Positions 57,094-64,000 of a stretch of 64,000 nt of DNA are shown here, piece after piece. Location of the stretch: positions 44,440 through 108,439 of the forward strand of contig CBDHDN010000053.1 of NCBI GenBank assembly GCA_965261585.1, given 5' to 3'. This DNA comes from CBDHDN01 sp965261585. GTDB lineage: Bacteria; Pseudomonadota; Alphaproteobacteria; UBA6615. How positions within the stretch are numbered: the stretch's first letter is position 1; each line of letters opens with the position of its first letter. The position numbers were made by a program, and so were the translations under genes. The notes below the pieces were generated by a model that saw nothing but the letters and a program-made list of their open reading frames with translations, was not told the DNA's origin and searched no databases.

Positions 57094-58028
57094 TCATGCC
57101 GCCAGAATCCCTTTGAATCGATCTCCTTGCCGTTGTTGTTGCGCCTGTGGGGATGTGGGCAAGGCGCGTAGCGGCTTGTCCATCATATCCACAGGCGGGG
57201 CGCCGCGGTAGGCCTCGGCCGGCGTTTTCCCCCCGAGCGCCGAGTGCGGCCTCTCGGTGTTGTAGAAGTCGATCCACTCGCCGATGACGCGCCGGGCCTC
57301 GAAGCCGTCGGCGAGCTCGCGCAGATAGACGGCCTCGTATTTGAGCGAGCGCCACAGCCGCTCAATGAAGATGTTGTCCAGGTACCGGCCCCTGCCGTCC
57401 ATCGAGATCCGGATGCCGGCCTCCCGCAAGCGCCCGGTGAAGGCGAAGCCGGTGAACTGGCTGCCCTGGTCGGTATTGAAGATCTCCGGCGTGCTATGGC
57501 GGGCCAGCGCCTCGTCGAGCGCGTCTGTGCAGAAGCCCGCATCCAGGGTGTTCGACAGACGCCAAGCCAGCACATGCCGGCTGGCCCAGTCCATGATCGC
57601 CGCCAGGTAAAGAAAGCCGCGCCGCACCGGGATGTAGGTGATGTCGGCGCACCAGACATGGTTCGCCCGCTCGATCATCAAGCCTCTGAGCAGATAGGGG
57701 TAGACCCGGTGCTCGGGATGCGGATCGCTGGTACGCGGCGCCCGATAGATCGCCTGAAGCCCCATCAGGCGCATCGACGACCGGCCCGGCGACGACCGAG
57801 GCGCACGCCCTCGCGGCGCAGATGACGGACCATCTGACGGGCGCCGTAGAACGGATACTTCAGGAACAACTCATCAATGCGCCGCATCAGCGCCAGGGTC
57901 TCCGGGCTCTCGCCCTTGGGCGTGTAATAGAGCGAGGAGCGTCCGATCGACAGCAAACGGCATTGACGGCTCAAGCTCAGCGCCGGGTGAGCGCGTATCA
58001 CCATCGTTCGCCTCTCGGCCCGGCTCAT
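57094..58028 (-). pseudogene. IS3-family transposase OrfB, frameshifted
   Basis: The start (58028) MSRAERRTMVIRAHPALSLS and YPFYGARQMVRHLRREGV is followed by a one-base shift near 57785. The rve core continues in another frame: WCADITYIPVRRGFLYLAAI, FNTDQGSQFTGFAFTG and NIFIERLWRSLKYEAVYL, ending RFKGILAA. All three catalytic acids are present. Confidence 0.85.
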
Positions 58029-58306
58029 CGACCGGACCCTCGAGACAAAAAATCCCGCTCCACCGTCAACTCGCCGATCTTCGCGTGAAGATCACGGATC
58101 TCGCTCTCATGGTCCCGACGGCGGCGCTCGCCCCCGTTCGAAAACACTTCGCCAAGACCATCGATCGCCTGGCGCTTCCATGTGCTCACTTGGTTCGGAT
58201 GAACCTGGTGCTTCGAGGCGATCTCCTGAAGCGTCCGGTCGCCACGAAGCGCCTCAAGCGCGATCTTCGCCTTCAGCTCCCCGGAAAACCTGCGTCTCCT
58301 GCTCAT
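58025..58306 (-). CDS. IS3-family transposase OrfA
   Basis: This 93-residue protein MSRRRRFSGELKAKIALEAL, IASKHQVHPNQVSTWKRQAI carries the HTH_Tnp_1 helix-turn-helix, followed by a short coiled coil (ESEIRDLHAKIGELTVERDF). Its stop overlaps the orfB start (ATGA type), where frameshifting normally joins the two. Confidence 0.9.
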   Translation of the reverse strand: MSRRRRFSGELKAKIALEALRGDRTLQEIASKHQVHPNQVSTWKRQAIDGLGEVFSNGGERRRRDHESEIRDLHAKIGELTVERDFLSRGSGR

Positions 58307-58680
58307 CGCGTATCCCTCCTCAGTCGGGGGAATACACCTTAAACGCCTGTCCGATTTTCCGGGGCCACCTCAACATGGTGACAGCCCGTGTTGTTGACGA
58401 AACAGATGCCCAGACATTGCAGGGTTTCGTCGGTGATCATGCAGCCGAAGGCGCCACGGTTTACACCGACGATCACGGTGGATATCAGGGAATGCCTTTC
58501 GAGCACGAAACTGTGAAGCACAGCGTCGGCGAGTACGTCAACGGCATGGCGCACACCAACGGCATCGAGTCGTTCTGGTCGATGCTGAAACGCGCTCACA
58601 AGGGAACGTTCCACAAAATCAGCCCGAAGCATCTGCAACGCTACGTCTCCGAATTCGCGGGCAAACACAACGTCCGCGAC

Positions 58681-58884
58681 TCAGGAACGCTTGCGCAGAT
58701 GCGGCACACCGTCGCTCGGCTGGTCGGGCGCAACCTTCTCTACCGCGACCTGATCGCCAGCAACGGGCTTTCGAACGCGAGCCGGTCGTAACGGTTCGAC
58801 ACGGCGGAACAGCGCGCGCGCCAGCGTCTCGGGCGTCGCGCCAACCAAATCCACCTTCGGATCAAGCTTCGGCATGTATTTCAT
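58681..58884 (-). pseudogene. small island protein, 3' end replaced by IS1595 sequence
   Basis: ATG 58884 overlaps the methylase stop (ATGA). The start MKYMPKLDPKVDLVGATPET + LARALFRR resembles short proteins that follow methylase-HNH genes in alphaproteobacterial phages. Beyond about 58800 the frame is antisense IS1595 DNA. Confidence 0.45.
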
Positions 58885-60226
58885 GTTGCAGCCCTCCATT
58901 CGGCCATTGTGCGCCCGCCCTTGCTGCGATTACAGCCAGAGCAGAGCAGTTGCAGGTTGTCGGTATGATCGGTGCCGCCCTTTGACCGGGGCAGGATGTG
59001 GTCAACGTCCATGACGCGGAACGGGAAGTGAGTCTCACAGCCGACACACACGCCTTCCTGCTCGCCGTAGAGGCGGTGGCGGTGCGTCCGGTAGTTCGGC
59101 AGGTCGCCTAGGTCAGTGCGCTTAGGCGCCTCCGTGATCTCTATCGCTCCGCCCCAAGGCATTTTGCCGCGATCCTCGGCAATTCGCTCATTGACCAGCT
59201 TGATCGCCAATGGGGATAGATCGATACCAGCCCACGCGCGCTGTAGCCGATCCGCCGCGACAAGGGCCGTGGCGCAACCGCAGAAGGGGTCCAGCACCAT
59301 GTCGCCGGGGTCACTGCTGGCGAGTATAATGCGCTCCAGCAAGGCGATGGGTTTCTGTGTCGGATATCCCGTGCGTTCTTTCGCCTGTGAGTTCACCGGC
59401 GGTATATCGGTCCAGACATCCGGCGGGATTTGCCCTGAGCTGGCGGCGAGATAGCGTTTGAGTTCCGGCGTACCGTTCGCGGTGAATGCGATCAAGCCCG
59501 CCCCATTGAGCATGTCAAGCCGAGCCAAAATGCTTTCCTCGGCTCGGTAGCCGGGGATCATATTGACCTCGATCCAAGCCGCGTAATCCCCCGTTCTCGG
59601 CACACTCCAACATCTTCCGATATTCGTCGGATTCCAGCCCTTCCACGGCTGGCCTGCTTCGCCCCAGCTCGTCTTAGGGCCGGTCAAATCGCCTCGCCGG
59701 TACAGTCCCCGTTCGCCGTTGTGCCGGTATTTCGAGGAGATGTTGCTATCGGACAACGGAATCCTTACCCCTCCTCGCCGGATATCCGCGCCGTAGAACA
59801 GAAGCCGGTCCCCAGTGCGCCCGAACCTCCCCGCGTCGTTGTGATTGCCGATCCGCTTCCACACAATCTCATTGCGGAAGGCCGACTTGCCGAAAATCCC
59901 ATCCATGAGCACCCGGAGCCAATGCCCTGCGGCGTCATCGCAATGAAGGTAAATGCTCCCTTCGCCCTTCAGAATCCGGCGCATCTCAAGCAGCCGGACG
60001 GCCATGAAGATCAGGTAGGACTGCATAGACTTGCCGTGCGCGAGACGGGCCGCGTCAATTACTAAATGGGCCGCCGGATTTCGGTCAGCCAGCTCGCCAC
60101 GTAGGTGCGATTCGAGTTGAACGGCGGATCGAGATAGATCAGGTCCACGCAGGCATCGTTCATGCCTCGCATGATGTCGAGATTGTCGCCGGTCCAGACC
60201 GTCCCGCTGGCGAAGTTCGCCGTCAT
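58881..60226 (-). pseudogene. DNA methyltransferase with C-terminal HNH domain, internally deleted
   Basis: ATG 60226: MTANFASGTVWTGDNLDIMR, then motif IV in LIYLDPPFNSNRTY. A deletion of perhaps 30-40 residues with a frameshift follows; the other frame has ELADRNPAAHLVIDAARLAH, SIYLHCDDAAGHWLRVLMDG, and motif I in MVLDPFCGCATALVAAD. The last 60 residues are an HNH nuclease-type domain (CVGCETHF, MDVDHILPRSKGGTD, NLQLLCSGCN). Beta-class N6-adenine or N4-cytosine methylase by motif order. Confidence 0.8.
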
Positions 60227-60227
60227 C

Positions 60228-60587
60228 AGACTCGTCGGCGCGCAGGTTCACGGAAGCTGTCGCCTCAATCGCCGGTGCTGTGACTTCGAGCGGCAAAACG
60301 GGAATCCGCCGAGGGGAAACGATTTCAATCGGCCCGTCGGCCTTGAAATGCCATTCGCCATTTGCGCCACGGAAATCATTGTATGTAGCACCATGATGGA
60401 GAATTATCCGCGGAGACTTGCCATCAAGCTTCGCCTCAATCTCCGCGATGCGTTTACGGACCTTGTGCCAAGTGAACCAGCGATAGATCGCTAGCACGGC
60501 GAGCATCCAAACGACTTCATGCCACCTCTCGACAAGGAGTGTCGAGAAATAGCCCGCGAAGGCGTTGAGAACCGAGTCCATACCCAC
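60228..60587 (-). CDS. membrane-anchored hypothetical protein of the island
   Basis: The N-terminus MGMDSVLNAFAGYFSTLLVE and VVWMLAVLAIYRWFTWHKVR give one membrane span and a basic stop-transfer, then a cytoplasmic part (RIILHHGATYNDFRGANGEW). The frame is not closed: owing to the deletion in the methylase it runs on into that gene's 3' frame. The natural end is near 60228 or just beyond. Family unknown. Confidence 0.45.
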
Positions 60588-60588
60588 A

Positions 60589-60730
60589 TCATGCGGATTC
60601 CCCCTCCTCCGTCAACCTTTCTTTGTAATCCCCTTTCAGATCGACTTCGAGAACCGGCTCATCCAGCTCAACCCGCCGGGGCGGCGCCAGACCAAAAAGT
60701 ATCGGCCGGTCGTCCCTGTGTGTGCGGCGG
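60589..60730 (-). pseudogene. tail of an unidentified island gene cut by IS21
   Basis: The minus-strand frame GRPILFGLAPPRRVELDEPV, LEVDLKGDYKERLTEEGESA ends just before the membrane protein start, with ATG overlap spacing typical of phage operons. The 5' part is missing beyond the IS21 end at 60731. Confidence 0.5.
60611..60631 (-). repeat. 21-bp inverted repeat unit (partner at 56439-56459)
   Basis: This is an exact reverse-complement copy of 56439-56459. Here the bases are part of the codons for DYKERL in the tail of the cut island gene, so this site is probably the original context. Confidence 0.6.
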
Positions 60731-61952
60731 TGACAAATTAGACCACGGAAGCGGCGAGATTTGCCCGGCTGCGGGCGGAGTAAAACTCTGCCACCTGTAG
60801 CCTTCGATCCTTTTCGGGATGGAAGGTGGGAGGATGTATACCGTGGACCTTTATCTACGCGTTCGGCTGGCGTGCCATGTTGATGGGCTGAGTCAGCGAG
60901 AGGCGGCGGGTCGGTTTGGCATAGCGCGAGAGACGGTGAGGAAGATGCTCGGGCACTCGGAGCCGCCTGGCTACCGCCGCCGCCAGCCACCGAAGCGCCC
61001 GAAGCTGGACCCCTTCAGGGATATCATTGACCGTATTCTGGAAGAGGACCGAACGGTTCACTGCAAGCAGCGCCACACGGCGAAGCGGATATTCGAGCGT
61101 CTTCGCGACGAGCATGGCTTTGCGGGCAAACAGACCATCGTCAAGGATTACGTCCGGGAACGGCGCCGTCGCCAGCGTGAGATGTTCGTGCCGCTGGCGC
61201 ACCCTCCGGGTCACGCTCAGGCGGACTTTGGCGAGGCGGATGCGATCATCGCCGGCGTCAAGCGGCGGGCGCATTTTTTCGCCATGGACCTTCCCCACAG
61301 CGATGCCTGCTTCGTTGCGGCCTACCCGGCGGCGGCGACGGAGGCCTGGCTGGACGGCCACAACGGGGCCTTCGCCTTCTTCGGCGGCATTCCCCAATCG
61401 ATTCTCTACGACAATGACAAGTGCCTGGTGTCGCGCATCCTGCCGGACGGCACGCGGCAACGAACGCGAGCGTTCAGCGGGCTTCAATCCCATTATCTGT
61501 TCCAGGATCGATATGGCCGCCCCGGCAAGGGCAATGATAAGGGCAAGGTGGAGGGGCTGGTCGGTTACGCCCGCCGGAACTTCATGGTTCCCATCCCCCG
61601 GTTTGCGAGCTGGGACGCCTTCAACGCTCACCTGGAACATCAATGTCGGAGACGGGAAAGCGACGTCTTGCGCGGCCATCGCGAGACCATCGGCGAGCGG
61701 TTCGGATGCGACCGGGAGAAGCTGATGGAATTGCCGCCGGCGCCTTTCGAGGCCTGCGACAAGGAGGGCACGCGGGTCAATTCGCTCTCCCTGGTGCGCT
61801 ATCGGGGCAACGACTACTCGGTGCCCGTCGCCTACGGTCACCAAGAGGTCTGGGTCCGTGGCTACGTGCACGAGGTGGTCATCGGCTGCGCCGCCGAGGT
61901 CATCGCCCGGCACCCACGCTCTTACGAACGAGAGGACCTGATCTTCGAGCCG
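60731..61952 (+). mobile_element. IS21-family fragment, 5' end and most of istA
   Basis: It begins TGACAAATTAGACCACGG and GCGGAGTAAAA, an IS21-type end, and contains istA to about codon 373. It is joined at 61952 to an IS630 fragment. istB and the right end are absent. Confidence 0.75.
60834..61952 (+). pseudogene. istA: IS21 transposase IstA, 3'-truncated
   Basis: ATG 60834: MYTVDLYLRVRLACHVDGLS, HTH REAAGRFGIARETVRKMLG, DDE core VPLAHPPGHAQADFGEAD, FFGGIPQSILYDNDKCLVSR, KGKVEGLVGYARRNFMVPIP, and the C-terminal SLVRYRGNDYSVPVAYGH. It runs in frame into inverted IS630 sequence to a stop at 62357, so a 508-residue chimera is open, but the last 135 residues are antisense IS630 and meaningless. 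Confidence 0.82.
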
Positions 61953-62355
61953 GCCAAGCGTCGAGCGCTTCGCCTCGATCCCCTCGGCGGCCAGCAAGAC
62001 GCAAAGCTCGTCAATGGTGATGTCGCAATTCTCCATCACCAGAGCCCGAATGCGATCGCCATGGGGAGCCAGTTTCGATTTCTTCCAGCCACCGTATTTG
62101 TCGGCTTTGATCGTGCCCCGCTGCTTCCAACGCTGCATCAGCTTCACAACAAAGCTGATGCTCACATCAAATTGCTTCGCCGCCGCATTGCGAGAGGTCC
62201 CCGATTCAACAACTCGAACAACTCGTTCACGAAGATCTTCCGAATAAGGTCGTGTCATCCATGGCTGGCCTCCTTTAACCCAGCTCATAGCTTGAATCAC
62301 TTTTTGCGACCCTTGGGAATCCCCTTTTTGATTCTGTCTATGCCGGACCCGCTCT
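61953..62355 (-). mobile_element. IS630-family remnant, 5' part only
   Basis: It equals 13431-13833 of the complete IS630 in reverse. The terminus TAGAGCGGGTCC at 62355 is kept next to the aldo/keto reductase end, exactly as at 13431. The transposase is cut after the helix-turn-helix half. Confidence 0.88.
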
Positions 62356-62367
62356 AGAGCGGGGCGC

Positions 62368-63357
62368 CTAGAGCCCGAAGTTCTCGGCATAGAGCGCCTC
62401 GAGCCGGGCGCGCGCCGCCGCCGGCAGGGGGCCGCTCTCCGCCGCCGCGAGGGCCTCGTCCAGTTGGCCGACATCGGCCAGACCGATGATGGCTGCGGCG
62501 ATGTCGTCATTGGCCAGGGCGAAGCGGATCGCGGTCTGGGCCCGGGTCCCGTATTCCGTGCCAAATGCGGCATCGACGGCCCGCGTCCGGCCCTCTTCGG
62601 CGGCGACGTCGGTTTGCCGCATCAGCATACTCTCGCGGCCATGGCGGGTGTCGGTGGCGAGGATGCCGGCGGCGAGGACGCGGATCGCCATGACGGCCAC
62701 GTCATGGGCGCGGCACGTGGCGATGAGACCGCCGAAATGCTGGCCGCTCCAGGCCGCCGGCATGGCACCGGGGACCGGCCGATCGGCGCTCGGGTTGAGC
62801 ATGTTGTAGTAGACCTGGGCCGCATCGAAGCGGCCGCTGTCCAGCACCTGCCGGCAGGAGGCGGCGTCGCCGAGCGCCGTCATGCCGATGCAGCGGGTCA
62901 GCCCCTGGTCGCGCATGGCCGCCAGGCCATCGGCGACGCCACCGGCGTCCAGGACATGGGCGGGCGTGATCGCACGCTCGCCCACCTGGGGCTCGATCGT
63001 ATTGTGCAGCTGCACGAGGTCGACGCTGTCGCGCCGCAGCCGCTCGAGGCTGGCGGCGAGGCTCGCCTCGATCTGGCCGGGAATGTCGTCGACGCGGTTC
63101 GGATCGAGCCGAACCTTCGTCGACACATGGGGCTGTTGGTCAACGCCCGCCAGCAACCAGCCGACCGCCGCCTCGGATTTGCCCTGACCGTAGCCCGGCG
63201 CCGTGTCGATCCAGTTGATGCCGGCCGCGAGCGCCCGCTGGATCGCGGCGCGCTGGGTCGCCTCGTCGCCACCCACCAGAATGCCGCCGACGGCGCCGCC
63301 GCCGAAGATCACCTCGGAGACGAGCAGCCTCGAGCGTCCGAACCGTCGATAGCGCAC
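62368..63357 (-). CDS. aldo/keto reductase, intact copy
   Basis: This 329-residue protein contains MRYRRFGRSRLLVSEVIFGG, INWIDTAPGYGQGKSEAAVG (catalytic Asp and Tyr), STKVRLDPNRVDDIPG (catalytic Lys region), DLVQLHNTIEPQVGERAIT, and C-terminal IRFALANDDIAAAIIGLADV. The family reduces or oxidises sugars and aldehydes with NADP(H); D-threo-aldose dehydrogenase-like proteins are close in layout. It lies 10 bases behind the GntR gene, in the same direction. Confidence 0.9.
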   Translation of the reverse strand: MRYRRFGRSRLLVSEVIFGGGAVGGILVGGDEATQRAAIQRALAAGINWIDTAPGYGQGKSEAAVGWLLAGVDQQPHVSTKVRLDPNRVDDIPGQIEASLAASLERLRRDSVDLVQLHNTIEPQVGERAITPAHVLDAGGVADGLAAMRDQGLTRCIGMTALGDAASCRQVLDSGRFDAAQVYYNMLNPSADRPVPGAMPAAWSGQHFGGLIATCRAHDVAVMAIRVLAAGILATDTRHGRESMLMRQTDVAAEEGRTRAVDAAFGTEYGTRAQTAIRFALANDDIAAAIIGLADVGQLDEALAAAESGPLPAAARARLEALYAENFGL

Positions 63358-63367
63358 TGCCTCTCCT

Positions 63368-64000
63368 TCAGCTGGCCGCGGGGTGCTTGCCCGGCGTCAT
63401 GTCGAATTCGATCGCATCGCACGTGATGAACTCGTCGGACAACACCAACTCGCTTTGGGCGTTGTACATCTGGCAGACCTGACGGATCGCCGGCGCCTGG
63501 GGCGCCGCTTTGAGCAGCGCCGCGTCCTTGTCGTCCAGCACGGTCGGACTGATGACCTCGCGCGCCTGCACCATCTTGATGCCGAAAGTGTGTCCGAGCG
63601 TATAGAGCATCGACTGATGCGGCCCCCGTTCCGTGAAGCTGTGCCGGCCAATGCCGATGACCAGCCGGTGCGGGAGATAGGCCCGGCCGAGCAGGCGCGG
63701 CTTGCCGTCGACAATGCGCAGCCGCTCGACCAATACGATGTCGTCCTCGGCCCGGAACGGCGCGTTGGTTCGACCGGCGACCTCCTCGGTATCCAGGATC
63801 CGGACATCGAGTATCTGCCGTACGCAGCCGATGGCCCTGGCGCAGGATCTGGTCGGTGAACGATACGAAACAGCTCGACGGCAACGGCGCCGTGTTGGTG
63901 ACCAGTGTGCCGCGGCCCTGCTGGCGCGAGATGAAGCTGTCCTGCTCGAGAATCTGCAGGGCCTCGCGCACGGTGATGCGGCTCACCGAGAACAGCTGTC
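63368..64000 (-). pseudogene. GntR-family regulator, second copy, frameshifted and cut by window end
   Basis: It reads LFSVSRITVREALQILEQDS and the wing QQGRGT, then an extra G near 63822 (CGTACGGCAG against CGTACGCAG in copy 1) breaks the frame after QGHRLRT. The UTRA remainder (LVERLRIVDGKPRLLGRAYL to KHPAAS) is intact in the other frame. The N-terminus lies beyond the window. Confidence 0.8.

Larger units (their letters stand above)
57032..58372 (-). mobile_element. IS3-family (IS51/IS407-like) element, 1341 bp
   Basis: The ends are TGAGGTGGCtCCG.CTTTTCGGAC at 57032 and the complement of TGAGGTGGCCCCGGAAAATCGGAC at 58372. It contains orfA and a frameshifted orfB on the minus strand and is inserted in the IS1595 transposase. 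Confidence 0.87.
56504..58791 (+). pseudogene. IS1595-family transposase, split and internally deleted
   Basis: The first part has a zinc-ribbon (CPKCGSVRTREA...YWCSDC) and the first DDE residue in GPVEVDETYFGGKRKNM. After the IS3 it resumes VTARVVDETDAQTLQGFV, with VYTDDHGGYQGM and MAHTNGIESFWSMLKRAHKG. About a dozen residues between GAVGK and VTARV seem lost, so simple excision would not restore it. Confidence 0.85.
56460..58800 (+). mobile_element. IS1595-family element, split by an IS3 element
   Basis: The transposase halves lie at 56504-57031 and 58373-58791 around an IS3 insertion. The outer limits are approximate because the inverted repeats were not resolved by eye. It interrupts an integrase remnant on the left and a small phage-island ORF on the right. 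Confidence 0.7.
61953..64000 (-). repeat. inverted second copy of the GntR-reductase-IS630 cassette
   Basis: This is the reverse complement of 9870-13833 minus the intron (2046 against 2048 bases), with only scattered differences. It reaches the window end, so the repeat is at least 2 kb and may be longer. The two copies face each other across 48 kb. Confidence 0.92.

Noticed and set aside
58681..58899. Full-length 72-residue conserved protein
   Set aside because: Only the first 28 residues lie outside IS1595; the rest is antisense transposase sequence.
58881..60587. One 568-residue methylase with membrane anchor
   Set aside because: The methylase N-terminus (motif IV DPPF) is in a different frame inside this stretch, so the long frame is an accident of a deletion.
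60819..62357. Single 512-codon protein
   Set aside because: The last 135 codons are the reverse complement of IS630, as shown by 13431-13833; only IstA is real.

Overview
The window looks like a high-GC alphaproteobacterial chromosome, Rhodospirillales-like by inference. The support is the GC-rich codon use and the presence of a DUF4170 protein, a zf-CHCC (NDUFS6-like) zinc finger protein, a dodecin, a PilZ protein, abundant Gfo/Idh/MocA oxidoreductases and PhyH-type dioxygenases, and binding-protein ABC transporters for organic solutes. It is saturated with insertion sequences and their scars: IS630, IS3 (three types), IS21 (three pieces), IS1380, IS6, IS256 and IS1595, plus a group II intron and two families of small non-autonomous repeats. 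Many host genes are split, truncated or frameshifted. This fits a genome undergoing IS expansion and gene decay, as in a recent host-associated lineage. Some of the single-base frameshifts could be assembly or sequencing errors.

Layout. 1-2233: an IS630 copy split by an IS3-type element. 2256-4426: remnant of an integrative element (excisionase-like gene, unknown gene, tyrosine integrase) beside a duplicated 3' half of a tRNA-Lys gene. 5098-9172: a YnjB-type ABC importer operon with a frameshifted ATPase. 9263-13419: a GntR regulator split by an IS21 remnant, and an aldo/keto reductase split by an antisense group II intron. 13431-14485: a complete IS630. 14466-15367: a broken TIR/deoxyribosyltransferase-like gene behind a 59-residue basic protein. 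15553-25058: mixed metabolic genes (ester-cyclase-like gene split by a hairpin repeat, cupredoxin, SHOCT protein, class V aminotransferase, two hydrolases, rhomboid protease, SDR, HigBA toxin-antitoxin pair, HAD phosphatase). 25154-31503: a carbohydrate ABC transporter with two paralogous binding proteins. 31698-33337: IS1380.

33351-36637: DUF4170 protein, a fragment of isocitrate lyase, a PhyH-HEAT fusion, a PilZ protein and a cold-shock protein. 36627-41955: a universal stress protein gene split by IS21, and a dodecin gene split by an IS3 element and again by a miniature element. 42318-44655: an MBL-fold hydrolase and two small conserved proteins. 45061-48567: a three-level nest, IS6 interrupted by the IS3-type element, itself interrupted by IS256. 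48674-56080: a one-strand catabolic block of four Gfo/Idh/MocA dehydrogenases, an amidase, an SDR scrap and a PhyH dioxygenase. 56186-60730: a decayed phage or island segment (integrase scrap, methylase-HNH gene) invaded by IS1595, which is itself invaded by another IS3. 60731-64000: an IS21 fragment fused to an IS630 fragment, then an inverted second copy of the GntR/aldo-keto reductase cassette without the intron.

Functionally the intact host genes point to uptake of carbohydrates or polyol derivatives and their oxidation by NAD(P)-dependent dehydrogenases, with amidases, lactonase-type hydrolases and Fe/2OG dioxygenases on the side. No specific substrate can be assigned from the sequence alone.
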